Shown: positions 34,751 through 43,558, numbered from the stretch's first letter. The stretch: DNA of 64,000 bases from an uncultured Bacilli bacterium (GCA_934201705.1 CAKPXF010000007.1:1-64000), one strand, 5' to 3'. Notes: generated by a model from the letters alone, not told the origin. Translations and numbers: made by a program.

Positions 34751-35882
34751 TTTTCAAACCGCAACATTATTAAAAAAATTAAGAAATGATTATAATTATA
34801 CAATTCAAAAAATAGCTAACTTACTTGGAGTTAGTAAAGCGGCTGTAAGTAAATGGGAAAATGGATATGATATAACAACAGAACATTTATATGAATTATC
34901 TAAATTATATAATGTATCTTTTTCAGAATTATATTATGGAAAACTAAACAGTGAAGGTAATGATGATTATTGGAGACGTAATTACGATTTATCTAATTTT
35001 GAATTAGAAGAAGATATTAATACAAAGAATGTAGATAATCTTAAAAATCTATTTGATCACTGCAATATGGTGAAAAATAGATTCTATAAACTTCTTCCAA
35101 AATGGGCAAAAGAAGAATTAAATGCTAATGAAGTTGAAGAATTTAAATTTATAAAACAATATTTTAAATTTGATATTAATTATTATGCATATGTTAAATA
35201 TGGCCCTAGACATCTAGCTTTTGCTCAGGATAAAGAAGAAAAAGAATTTATTGTTGAGACTATCGAGAAAATTAAGAATTTTGATAAAGATTCATATATG
35301 TGGGAATTAACCAAATTATATAATTTCACATACGATTATAAATCAGATGACATTTGTAATAGTAGAAGTTTAAAAGCATTAGAATATATGTTATCATCAT
35401 TCTCACAAATAGAAAAAGATTCTATTCTTTATGCTAATCTTCATATTAAAGAAGAAATTGAAGAGGATAATACCGCTATATTTATGGGTAAGTCTAAGAA
35501 AATAGTGGAACGAGATAGTACAGTTGACGAAATAGAACAAATACCTTACTTTAAAACTATGATTAATTCAGGAGCACATAAACTTTATAGTCATAAAACT
35601 TCACATGGCTGGTGGGATAAAGAAATGTTTGGTGCGATTGAAGGAAAAGCTATTGAAATAGATGATAGTATTTATGATAAATACCAATTTTATAATTTTG
35701 GTGGTGAAACAAGTATTCCTGTCTTAAATAATTGGAAATTATTTTCTTACAATGATTATTTAGAATTTATTGATGAAGCTGGTACCGAGCAACTTAGAGA
35801 TATAGTTAATTTAAAGGATTCTAACCCTCTTAAATATTATGAAAACATGATTGAAAGGGAGTATGCTAATGCTAAAAGATAA
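34743..35882 (+). CDS. Xre helix-turn-helix fusion protein, shorter paralogue
   Basis: The 379 residues begin with an Xre domain (LLKKLRNDYNYTIQKIANLL, SKAAVSKWENGYDITTEHLYELSKLYNVSFSELYYG). The effector region is related to that of the upstream protein: ANEVEEFKFIKQYF, DSYMWELTKLYNFTYDY and FSQIEKDSILYANL align with it. The C-terminal part (GAHKLYSHKTSHGWWDKEMFGAIEG) is distinct. It overlaps the previous gene by eight bases. The decayed recombinase on the opposite strand begins 11 bases beyond its stop, a likely insertion or deletion junction. Confidence 0.75.
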   Translation: MSDFQTATLLKKLRNDYNYTIQKIANLLGVSKAAVSKWENGYDITTEHLYELSKLYNVSFSELYYGKLNSEGNDDYWRRNYDLSNFELEEDINTKNVDNLKNLFDHCNMVKNRFYKLLPKWAKEELNANEVEEFKFIKQYFKFDINYYAYVKYGPRHLAFAQDKEEKEFIVETIEKIKNFDKDSYMWELTKLYNFTYDYKSDDICNSRSLKALEYMLSSFSQIEKDSILYANLHIKEEIEEDNTAIFMGKSKKIVERDSTVDEIEQIPYFKTMINSGAHKLYSHKTSHGWWDKEMFGAIEGKAIEIDDSIYDKYQFYNFGGETSIPVLNNWKLFSYNDYLEFIDEAGTEQLRDIVNLKDSNPLKYYENMIEREYANAKR

Positions 35883-35892
35883 ATTTAAGTTA

Positions 35893-36686
35893 TTAAAACT
35901 TTTTGATTGGAAATTTCTTTTGTAATATTGCGTCTCCACAATATTTTTCATTAGTAAGAATGGAATTTATAACAGCATAAGTCCATTTTTAGAACCTAGA
36001 GGTGTTAAGATATTATGATTTTCTAGATAAACTTGTAATTGATGATTATTTAAACCTTCTAAAAATAATCGATAAATCATTTTTACAAGTTTAGCTTGTT
36101 CTTTATCAATTACAATTTTACCAGTTGATGTTTTCTTGAATCCTAATAAATGTTCAGTATGCATTGTGAATTTACCATGTTTATATCCATTTCTAATAGA
36201 CCATTTAATATTATCAGATATAGACTTAGATTCTTCTTGAGCGAAAGATCAGAAGAGTGTAAGCATGAATGCACCTTTAGGATCCATACTATCAATGTTT
36301 TCTTTCTCAAAGAATACAGGTACGCCTTTTAATTTTAAATCTCTTGTCGTTTGAAGAGCATCAATTGTATTTCTAGCAAATCTAGATACTGATTTAACTA
36401 ATATAACATCTATCTTTCCATCAAGTGCATCAGCTATCATTTGGTTAAATCCTTTTCTACGTTTTAAAGAAGTACCGGTAATTCCTTCGTCATAATAAAT
36501 ATTTACAAGTTCCCAATCAGGATTAGATTTAATATAATTTTCATAATAATCTCTTTGAACCTGCAAAGAATGAAGCTGCTCATCTTGTTCAGTAGATACT
36601 CTTGCGTATGCTGCGACTCGCTTTTTGGAAGAAGCATTTTCAATTTTTTTCTTTATTGGAGTAATTTCTTTAATTATTTTTTTCAT
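35893..36686 (-). pseudogene. decayed serine recombinase
   Basis: The frame from ATG 36686 has the catalytic serine in VAAYARVSTEQDEQ, then GITGTSLKRRKGF and VKSVSRFARNTID, as in resolvase/invertase and large serine integrases. It hits an in-frame TGA at about 36246 in MLTLF*SFAQEES, where family members have Ser. The same frame continues through the recombinase domain (HLLGFKKTSTGKIVIDKEQAKLVKMIYRLFLEG). It is then frameshifted near 35990, resuming as WTYAVINSILTNEKYCGDAILQK, and is cut off at about 35893. It is non-functional. The GGAGG site and coupling to the small upstream gene remain. Confidence 0.85.
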
Positions 36687-36849
36687 CGATTTCCTCCAAC
36701 ACACTAATTATAGGTTTATATTTTTTAATGAGCTTTTTCTTAAATGATATAAGTTCATCTTTTGTTATAAATTTATCTTCAAGTAATTTATTTAGAAGAA
36801 GACATGCAAATCTATATTTTATTTCACCTTCAATTTGCTTATGAAGCAT
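36670..36849 (-). CDS. small protein coupled to the recombinase
   Basis: This 59-residue frame, MLHKQIEGEIKYRF to LEEIDEKNN, has GGAGG just upstream and overlaps the recombinase start by 17 bases. It is a charged helical protein; the ITKDELISFKKKLIKKY part looks like a short SHOCT-like helical pair. Small accessory frames of this kind are common directly upstream of serine recombinases. A truncated second copy of its start and promoter region is found at 41971-42080. Confidence 0.6.
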   Translation of the reverse strand: MLHKQIEGEIKYRFACLLLNKLLEDKFITKDELISFKKKLIKKYKPIISVLEEIDEKNN

Positions 36850-37062
36850 AATAAAACCTCCTTAAAGCTGTGTCTATCTATCACTCTAAAGAGGCTTAAA
36901 GTTAAGTTGTATTTAAAATGATAAGTTACTATTTTTTCTGTATATTAAAACTATTTTAACCCAATTAAAAAATAAAAATATCGTCAAGAAAACTTACCAA
37001 AAGTATCGATATTTTAGCCTTAATATGGTATACTATTGGTATCTTTGGAAGGTGGTGTTAAA

Positions 37063-38466
37063 TTGAAAATAGATAATGTAATTATCGAAGCTTCTTTAAC
37101 TGAACTTAAAGTTGACTTGGAAACTGAAAAACCAGCACATTGGCTTAAAACTTTAGTTGCATTTGCTAATTCAAATGGTGGTTCGATGTATTTTGGAGTT
37201 AATGATAATGCTGAATTAATTGGTTTGAAAAATGCTCAAGATATTGCAGAAAAGATTACAGACTTTATTGATAAAAGAATAACACCTTCACTGCCTTATG
37301 AATTAATTCCTTATTCTAAAGATAAATTAGATTATATTGAAATCAAAGTATCAAAAGGTAATGCCACACCATATTATTATTTTCATGAAAAGACAAGAGA
37401 AGTATATGTAAGAAAAGGTAGTTCAACTGTACTTGCTACTAATCAAGAAATAGTAAATTTAGTTCTTAGAGGTGCTAATCTTACATATGATAGAGTAGTG
37501 ACTAATATAAAGCAAACAGAAAAGTCATTTACTGTATTTGAAGCAACTTGGTATGATAGAACACATACAAAATTTACTAAAGAAGATTATATCTCTTTAG
37601 GCCTTTCTAATGACGAAGGATTTTTAACTAATGCAGGTGTTTTAATAGCAGATCAAAATACATATTTACATAATAGATTATTTTGTACTAGATGGAACGG
37701 ATTAACTAAAACTGGTTTAGATGAAGCAAGAGACGATAGAGAAATTGAAGGAAGTATTGTTAATCAGTTAATAAGAGCTTTAGATTTCTTTGAAGCGAAC
37801 ACTCATAAAAGATGGCATAAAGAATCAACAGGAAGAGTGGAAGAACCTGATTATGATATATTAGCCATTCAAGAGGCACTAGTTAATGCGATAATTCATC
37901 GTGATTATACAGAACTTGGTAGTGAAGTTTGTCTTGATATTTATGATGATAGGATTGAAATATCATCTCCGGGTATTGCTTATGATAATCAAAACATACC
38001 AAAGAATGTTGATTTTATAGTTAAATCAAAAAGAAGAAATCCAATCTTAGCTGATGTATTTTCAAGAATGCATTATATGGATAGAAGAGGATCTGGCTTA
38101 AAGAAAATAACTGATGAAACCGGAAGATTATTCAACGATGAAAGTTACCATGTTGAATACTACAATAACAATGGATTCTTTATGGTAACAATTTACAATG
38201 CAAATTATGGTAAAGTCATAGATGAATCACAGATAAATCACAGAAGCACAGAAGAATCACAAAAGGGTAAAATTGAATTATCTACTCTTGCAATGTCTAT
38301 TTTGAACGAAATAAAAGCTAACAATAGTATAAAAACTACTGAAATAGCAGACAGACTTAATATTGCTAGGGAAACTGTTTCCCGTAATATTGCTAAATTA
38401 AAAAAATGCGGTTATATTACAAGAGTTGGTTCAGATAAATTTGGACACTGGAAAGTAAAAGAATAA
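37063..38466 (+). CDS. AlbA/Schlafen-type ATP-binding transcriptional regulator
   Basis: The protein has about 467 residues. Residues 10-130 form an AlbA_2 domain (LKTLVAFANSNGGSMYFGV, REVYVRKGSSTVLAT). This is followed by a GHKL-like C-terminal ATP-binding domain of COG2865 type (QEALVNAIIHRDYTELGSEVCLDIYDDRIEISSPG, then RRGSGLKKI). A winged helix-turn-helix occupies the last 60 residues (IKTTEIADRLNIARETVSRNIAKLKKCGYI). Such proteins occur in mobile and defence loci; their biochemical role is unclear. I chose TTG 37063, preceded by GGAAGGTGG. A TATACT -10 box lies near 37028. It ends at a strong hairpin followed by repeat copy 2. Confidence 0.85.
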   Translation: MKIDNVIIEASLTELKVDLETEKPAHWLKTLVAFANSNGGSMYFGVNDNAELIGLKNAQDIAEKITDFIDKRITPSLPYELIPYSKDKLDYIEIKVSKGNATPYYYFHEKTREVYVRKGSSTVLATNQEIVNLVLRGANLTYDRVVTNIKQTEKSFTVFEATWYDRTHTKFTKEDYISLGLSNDEGFLTNAGVLIADQNTYLHNRLFCTRWNGLTKTGLDEARDDREIEGSIVNQLIRALDFFEANTHKRWHKESTGRVEEPDYDILAIQEALVNAIIHRDYTELGSEVCLDIYDDRIEISSPGIAYDNQNIPKNVDFIVKSKRRNPILADVFSRMHYMDRRGSGLKKITDETGRLFNDESYHVEYYNNNGFFMVTIYNANYGKVIDESQINHRSTEESQKGKIELSTLAMSILNEIKANNSIKTTEIADRLNIARETVSRNIAKLKKCGYITRVGSDKFGHWKVKE

Positions 38467-38475
38467 TAAAATGTA

Positions 38476-38506
38476 AGCATCTATCTAAAAATGGTAGATG
38501 CTTTTA
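38476..38506 (+). terminator. terminator after the AlbA-type gene
   Basis: GCATCTA and TAGATGC form a perfect stem flanked by AA/TT pairs, followed by TTTTAAT. Confidence 0.7.
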
Positions 38507-38513
38507 ATATATC

Positions 38514-38631
38514 TGTCACATCTGTCACGCCAGTCATGTGTCACTAAGTGTATATACCAATAAATAATGGCTAGATGGTGCACTTTCGTCTATAGGAGGG
38601 TGCATTGTATTAACAATACTTACCTTACACA
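38514..38631 (+). repeat. GC-richer intergenic repeat element, copy 2
   Basis: The same block order as copy 1 is present: TGTCACATCTGTCACGCCAG, GTGTCAC, GTATATACC, two GGTGCA-type boxes, GCATTGTATTAACAA and CTTACCTTACACA. It is followed by its own terminator. It lies between the AlbA-type gene and the Xre-HEPN gene. Confidence 0.8.
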
Positions 38632-38643
38632 TATAAGAAAAAC

Positions 38644-38677
38644 CAGATTGATACAATGTGTCAGTCTGTTTTTTTGT
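38644..38677 (+). terminator. terminator after repeat copy 2
   Basis: CAGATTGATACA (38644-38655) pairs with TGTCAGTCTG (38659-38668), allowing G-U pairs, followed by seven T. The position relative to the repeat matches that of copy 1, although the stem sequences differ. Confidence 0.75.
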
Positions 38678-38778
38678 TTCATATTTGTACATATCATTAT
38701 ATTTTTTATCATTTTAGGATCTAGAATTGAATTATAGCATCATTTTTGGAACCAATTCTGTTAAATAGTGGTGTAATA

Positions 38779-38808
38779 TTGCTAAAAAATTCTTAATTAT
38801 GATATAAT
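38779..38808 (+). promoter_or_regulatory. promoter of the Xre-HEPN gene
   Basis: TTGCTA (38779-38784), an 18-base spacer and TATAAT (38803-38808) precede the gene. The leader is about 130 bases long. It holds a weak AATC/GATT hairpin with seven T (about 38850) and a second TATAAT (about 38911), so there may be two start points. Confidence 0.5.
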
Positions 38809-38942
38809 TCAATTAAATTCAACCAATGGTAGAGTTCAAAATCAACTATCGTTAGATTTTTTTATATAGGTAGAAAAACGCTAGGTAGGTGTTTTGAATT
38901 GATTATTTTATAATATAGGTGTAAGGAAGGAAACTAAAAAAT

Positions 38943-41162
38943 ATGGAAACTTTAAACACAAGAATTAAAGAATTGAGAAAAGAAAAAGGACTTACACAAT
39001 TACAACTTGCTGAATTATTAAATGTTACAGACAAGGCGGTAAGTAAGTGGGAAGTTGGCGAAGCAAACCCTGATATTATCTTATTACCTAAAATATCTGA
39101 AATTTTTGGAGTTACTTTGGATTATTTATTAACAGGTAAGAAAGAAGAAGATAGAATATCTCTCGATGACATGGATTTAGAAAAACGAATGCACTATTTA
39201 ATTAAAAAGGATGATGTAGAGAATTTTGTTAAATTTGGATACACAAAGCCAGCCAACTATGGTAGCCATCGAAATAATAGTATATTTTCTGGTAATCCAA
39301 TTAGATATGGTCAATCTGAACTCAAACCAATCAATATTAGCGTTTGGAAGGAAATATTAGATGCAAGTGCAAATAAGATTTTTAGTAAATGTTGTGATTC
39401 ATTATTAGAAGAAACTAAGGATGATATTAGTGTTGCAGTTTTAATGACCGAAATCTTAGATAGTGTAATTAAAAAATGTGTAGATTTAGATAGAGATGAC
39501 TTTTTAAAAGCCTTGGGAGTAAAGTATTTCTATATCGGTACTAATGAAAACCAAAGATTAGATCAAAGGGTCACTTACTATCTACCAATAGTATATGAAC
39601 AAAAATACGAAAAGCAAAAAACATTCGCTATAACTGAAGATACATTATCATACTTCTTTAAAAAAGCTGATGAGTCACCTAAAGCATTTAAATATCTTAC
39701 TGACATAGAATTAAAATCTAAAATTGTGAATTCTCAAAGAGGAAGGACGTTTAGAGGAAGAGAGTATTTTACCTGCACAAATATGTTTAATGACATTCTT
39801 ATTAATGCAATAAATGTTGGAAAATATAATATTGTTGAACAGCATCTTGAAACTTTTAAAAATGAAGTAGATAGTTTTGAAATGGATAGAGATACATTTT
39901 ATATTTATTCTGATTCATATGTATATAGTGAGTGGTCAATTTTTGCGAGATTTATAGATTTTTCAAAAGATGTTGTTGATGCCTTAATTAAGAAAGGAAA
40001 AATAGAATTAGCAAAAGAAATAGTACAACATAATAAGGTTGTCTTAGAAAAGGCTAATAAACTAAGATCATCTTACGTTAAGAATACAGGTTCTATTTAT
40101 GTAGTCACTGAATCAGAAATTGATAGATTGGCAAATTTAAATAGAACTGATTTAAATGAAGATGACAAGTTTAAACTTCAAGCAGTAAAAAACCATATTA
40201 TTGTACCAAGCGTATTAATGAATTCGAGAAATCTTAAATTAGTTAGAGAAATTTTGGATAACAATTATTATCACTATTATGAGTTTGTTTATGATTCATT
40301 AGTAAATAAAAACGTTAAAGAACTATTCAAATTTTTCATAGATAATAATCTTACACACTTAGCTAGATCTTTGATGATGGGTGAAAAAGAATATCCTGAA
40401 ATTTTATCACATGCGTGGGGAGTTTTTTCAAGTGCACAAGGATATTCTGGATATGAAGAATATAAGACATTAATAGAATCACAAAATAAGATTGGGTTAG
40501 AACTAGACCCAAGAAATTCTTCAAGAAATGATTTCCGATTTGTAGGAAATAAAAAAGAAATTCCTTATAAGCAAAAATTTACCAGACAGTTTGGCGATAT
40601 TGATAATTTTAGAAATGAATTAGGAGATAATCCTATTATTAATCGAATTAAGGAACTTAAAGAAGACATTTATAATTATGTAGTAAATGCTATTGCAACT
40701 GAAAAAAAGGCTAAAGAAGAAGAGATTGCTAGAGAAAAAGTTGCTAAAGGATTAACAAAAGCATATTTTGAAGAGTTACTTACAAATGGTGAAAATGAGT
40801 TATATATTATAAAACTTTGTGCCCTTCAAGATGCAATCTTTATGTATGACTACCATTATGAAGGCAAAGATTATTCAGAAAGATTAAATGCACATTTTAA
40901 TAGATTAGAAGATGATGCTCCAAAGTCAAGGCAATGTGATGACGGCTGGGGCTATATGGTTGATGATATTGATTGGGAAAGAAATGAAGTAATACCAGCA
41001 AGAGAAAGAATCTCACATTTAAGAGATTTATTCTATAGACTTAGAGTATCAAGAAATAATATATCTCATCCTAAGAAGGAAAATGTTAAGGAATTAGCAA
41101 ATGAAGAATTAATCGAATGCTTAGAATACGTGTTTTCGATTAACCATAAAGTGGAGGATTAA
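38943..41162 (+). CDS. Xre-HEPN fusion protein
   Basis: This 739-residue protein begins with a canonical Xre domain (NTRIKELRKEKGLTQLQLAELLNVTDKAVSKWEVGE). A long helical, probably repeat-like middle (residues 80-600) includes a charged coiled coil (AIATEKKAKEEEIAREKVAKGL). The last 110 residues form a HEPN-like domain ending FYRLRVSRNNISHPKKENV; RNNISH fits the RNxxxH ribonuclease motif. DNA binding joined to a HEPN RNase suggests a self-regulated abortive-infection or toxin protein. The next gene starts within its stop codon (TAATG), so the two are coupled partners. Confidence 0.78.
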   Translation: METLNTRIKELRKEKGLTQLQLAELLNVTDKAVSKWEVGEANPDIILLPKISEIFGVTLDYLLTGKKEEDRISLDDMDLEKRMHYLIKKDDVENFVKFGYTKPANYGSHRNNSIFSGNPIRYGQSELKPINISVWKEILDASANKIFSKCCDSLLEETKDDISVAVLMTEILDSVIKKCVDLDRDDFLKALGVKYFYIGTNENQRLDQRVTYYLPIVYEQKYEKQKTFAITEDTLSYFFKKADESPKAFKYLTDIELKSKIVNSQRGRTFRGREYFTCTNMFNDILINAINVGKYNIVEQHLETFKNEVDSFEMDRDTFYIYSDSYVYSEWSIFARFIDFSKDVVDALIKKGKIELAKEIVQHNKVVLEKANKLRSSYVKNTGSIYVVTESEIDRLANLNRTDLNEDDKFKLQAVKNHIIVPSVLMNSRNLKLVREILDNNYYHYYEFVYDSLVNKNVKELFKFFIDNNLTHLARSLMMGEKEYPEILSHAWGVFSSAQGYSGYEEYKTLIESQNKIGLELDPRNSSRNDFRFVGNKKEIPYKQKFTRQFGDIDNFRNELGDNPIINRIKELKEDIYNYVVNAIATEKKAKEEEIAREKVAKGLTKAYFEELLTNGENELYIIKLCALQDAIFMYDYHYEGKDYSERLNAHFNRLEDDAPKSRQCDDGWGYMVDDIDWERNEVIPARERISHLRDLFYRLRVSRNNISHPKKENVKELANEELIECLEYVFSINHKVED

Positions 41163-41929
41163 TGAGTATGAATAAATATCAAGAATTTGCATTAGTGAAT
41201 GCTGGTTATGGAGTTTGGAAGGATGACTCATTTAGTTCAGAAACAAGAGTTGATTCAAAAAATGAAAATTGGTCATGCATTTTAGAAACAGATGGGAAAA
41301 TCATCGTTAAACAAGATGATAATTATAATATTACTAAGTATTTCATTAGATTTCAACCTACAATCGACAAGGCTATTGTAAATGGAAAAGATTATGTTCC
41401 TCAAATGATTGGAACCTCATCTTATCTGTCAGTGGTTATTCCTGTTGATTTTGAAAATCCAATCAAGGAAATAATCTTATCATTTAATGGGGTTATTGAA
41501 CCAATGACTATTCCTGTTGAATTCGTTGCAGCAGATAGAAAGATATTTGACGATAAAATGGAAAAAGAGAGACAAACCAATCTAGCACAATTAGCTTGTA
41601 TTAAGGTTTCAACTAGCGACGATTTAGTTAATATTTATTTTCAACCATGCTCTGATAATTATGAAAAAACCATAATTGAATTATATCTAGCTAGCGGAAC
41701 TTATTCAAAAATAGCACCTGGAGCATATCCTATAAATTTTGTTTTTCATTCACGACTATTAAGTGCTACACCAGTTCAAATGATTGGTAAGTTTAAAGTT
41801 GAAGATGGCATGATGTTTAAATCTATTACTGGACTTGCAAAGGGAGCGTATGGATTTAAACTTGCTCAATATGATGACAAAGGGAACTTATTGTTTAAAA
41901 CGGATTACCAATATTTTCAAATAGGTTAG
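41162..41929 (+). CDS. partner of the Xre-HEPN protein, unknown
   Basis: This 255-residue soluble protein is largely beta, judging from alternating hydrophobic segments (WSCILETDGKIIVKQ, YLSVVIPVDF, IILSFNGVIEPMTIPVEFV). It ends YGFKLAQYDDKGNLLFKTDYQYFQIG. I recognise no family. Its start overlaps the upstream stop (TAATG), a sign of strict co-expression. It could be the antitoxin, sensor or adaptor for the HEPN protein. Confidence 0.7.
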   Translation: MSMNKYQEFALVNAGYGVWKDDSFSSETRVDSKNENWSCILETDGKIIVKQDDNYNITKYFIRFQPTIDKAIVNGKDYVPQMIGTSSYLSVVIPVDFENPIKEIILSFNGVIEPMTIPVEFVAADRKIFDDKMEKERQTNLAQLACIKVSTSDDLVNIYFQPCSDNYEKTIIELYLASGTYSKIAPGAYPINFVFHSRLLSATPVQMIGKFKVEDGMMFKSITGLAKGAYGFKLAQYDDKGNLLFKTDYQYFQIG

Positions 41930-42286
41930 TATACATGAAAAGTCAGTAGATTAGTCTATTGGTTTCTTTAAATATTTCACCTTCAATTTGTTTATGGCTC
42001 ATAATAAAGCCTCCTTAAATTCGTGTCTATCTATCACTATAAAGAGGCTTAAAGTCAAGTAATGTAAGTATAAATGATAACAACTTGTACATCAAAAATG
42101 ATAATTTTGGGGAGAAAAGCGCTAAGATGAGGAGAAAAATATTATCCTTTCTCTCATTTGTTATGTAGATTTACGAGAAAAATTATAAAAATTAGGGAAT
42201 TTGTTTGTTGGTATAAATTTATTACAATAAAAAAATTCTAATACTAAAATTGATATGTTACCAAGTAAAAAAGCAGGTCAGTCATA
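41930..42286. other. non-coding stretch with recombinase-cassette remnant
   Basis: It contains the truncated copy of the recombinase accessory gene start and promoter (listed next). The rest is about 200 bases of AT-rich sequence without a gene. Confidence 0.5.
41971..42080 (-). repeat. truncated second copy of the recombinase-cassette 5' end
   Basis: This segment matches 36816-36923 closely: the shared stretches include ATTTCACCTTCAATTTG, CATAATAAA, CCTCCTTAAA, GTGTCTATCTATCACT and AAAGAGGCTTAAAGT. On the minus strand it still encodes MSHKQIEGEI, then diverges at about 41974 and stops seven codons later. It therefore keeps promoter, ribosome site and first codons of a lost recombinase cassette. 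Confidence 0.8.
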
Positions 42287-42336
42287 TTGATTTTTGGGGT
42301 GCATTTTGATATAATTAACGTAGAAAAACACCCCAA
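42287..42336 (+). promoter_or_regulatory. Fic promoter inside a perfect inverted repeat
   Basis: TTGATT (42287-42292), 17 bases and TATAAT (42310-42315) form the promoter. TTGGGGTG (42294-42301) in the spacer and CACCCCAA (42329-42336) just past the start point are perfect inverted arms. This is a typical layout for an autoregulatory operator. Confidence 0.6.
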
Positions 42337-42349
42337 AGGAGATGCTGCT

Positions 42350-43288
42350 ATGGATAGACAATATTTGCAAATTCAAACGTTGTTAGAACAAATGGCAGAA
42401 ATTACTGCAAGATTAAATTTGATTCCTTATGATGGTTCAATTGAAATAAAAGATAGAGACGGTCAAAAATATATTTATATTAGAAAGCGGGTTCTAGGAC
42501 GTAATACATCAACATATGTTGATTCGTATTCTGACGAATTGTTTGCTTCTATATCTAAATTATTAAAAGATGCTAAAGAATATAAAAAGAAAATAAGGAA
42601 AATAAATAATGAGCTAGCAAAATTAGGTTATAGTGGTCAAGAATTATCTTCTAGAGTATTATTAAATATCGATTTTGCTAGAGCTAATATGAAATCAAAT
42701 ATTTATGATCAAGCCATTCTTGAAGGCATAGCTACTACATTTCCAGATACCGAAACAATTATTGAAAATGGAAAGGTTACTGGAATGACAGCAACTGATG
42801 TTCAAAAAATATTAAATTTAAAGCATGCTTGGGAATTTATTATGGATAAGGATGTCGTTGCATCCAAATCAAATTATTCGATATTGTGTTATATTGCTAG
42901 CCTTGTGAATGAAGGATTCTATACTTATGGCGGTAGAATTAGATGTATTCCAGTAACAATTGGAGGAACAAGTTATATTCCGCCTACCCCTATAGAATTT
43001 GTTGTTAAAGAAAAAATAGAAGAAATATTGAATAAAAATGAAGAACCAGTTGATATAGCTATTGAACTGTGTTTGTATTGTATGAAAACACAAATTTTTA
43101 ATGACGGAAACAAAAGGGCTTCGGTAATTTTTGCAAATCATTTTTTAATTTCAAATGGTGAAGGATTATTAGTGATTCCAGAAAATAAAGTTCCAGAATT
43201 TAAAAAAATGTTGGTTGCCTATTATGAAGATAGAGATAATGGTGAAATATTAGAATTTATGAAAAAATATTGTTGGAAAAATTTTTGA
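42350..43288 (+). CDS. Fic family protein with altered catalytic motif
   Basis: Fic proteins usually transfer AMP or another nucleotide part to target proteins. This 312-residue protein has the Fic core in the C-terminal half. The motif reads TQIFNDGNKRAS, equivalent to HxFxDGN(G/K)R, but Gln stands in place of the catalytic His, so ordinary AMP transfer is doubtful. An N-terminal helical and beta region (1-130) precedes the core. Regions such as LVNEGFYTYGGRIRCIPVTIGGTSYIPP are typical flap sequences. ATG 42350 follows AAAGGAG; a longer frame from 42287 includes the promoter and is not real. GGGTGC/GCACCC arms (43291-43327) form a hairpin after the stop. Confidence 0.82.
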   Translation: MDRQYLQIQTLLEQMAEITARLNLIPYDGSIEIKDRDGQKYIYIRKRVLGRNTSTYVDSYSDELFASISKLLKDAKEYKKKIRKINNELAKLGYSGQELSSRVLLNIDFARANMKSNIYDQAILEGIATTFPDTETIIENGKVTGMTATDVQKILNLKHAWEFIMDKDVVASKSNYSILCYIASLVNEGFYTYGGRIRCIPVTIGGTSYIPPTPIEFVVKEKIEEILNKNEEPVDIAIELCLYCMKTQIFNDGNKRASVIFANHFLISNGEGLLVIPENKVPEFKKMLVAYYEDRDNGEILEFMKKYCWKNF

Positions 43289-43429
43289 TAGGGTGCAAAT
43301 AACTATTATTTGATAATAAAAGCACCCCATAAAGCATCAAGCCAAATTAATTTTGATGCATTGTATCAAAATTGTTTTAAAAAATTTTTATTGTATAAAA
43401 TATGCATATCATACCTAAGTGTCACATCT

Positions 43430-43534
43430 ATCACGCCTGTCACGTGTCACAAAGGTAAATAGCTAAAAATATGGATAAAAGGTGCGTCTTAGGTTTAAAA
43501 AGGTGCAAAGTATCAAGTTTACTTATCTTTCACA
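43430..43534 (+). repeat. GC-richer intergenic repeat element, copy 3 (3' part replaced)
   Basis: It starts TGTCACATCTATCACGCC and has CACGTGTCAC, two GGTGC boxes and CTTATCTTTCACA in the same order as copies 1 and 2, with shortened spacing. The terminator that follows the other copies is missing; a truncated Fic frame begins there instead. A fragment GCATTGTAT also recurs at about 43359. Confidence 0.72.
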
Positions 43535-43558
43535 ATTATATTAAGTGATATTGATAAG

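Noticed and set aside
36240..36252. TGA read as tryptophan (Mollicutes code 4)
   Set aside because: In the recombinase the family residue at this TGA is Ser, not Trp. Many genes here end in TGA and RF2 is encoded, so the standard code applies.
42287..42349. Extended N-terminus of the Fic protein
   Set aside because: These codons coincide with the -35, -10 and operator sequence; ATG 42350 has the AAAGGAG site.
31938..43534. CRISPR array or integron attC array formed by the three repeats
   Set aside because: The spacing is several kilobases, there are no cas or intI genes, and the elements lack the short regular spacers or the attC end pattern.
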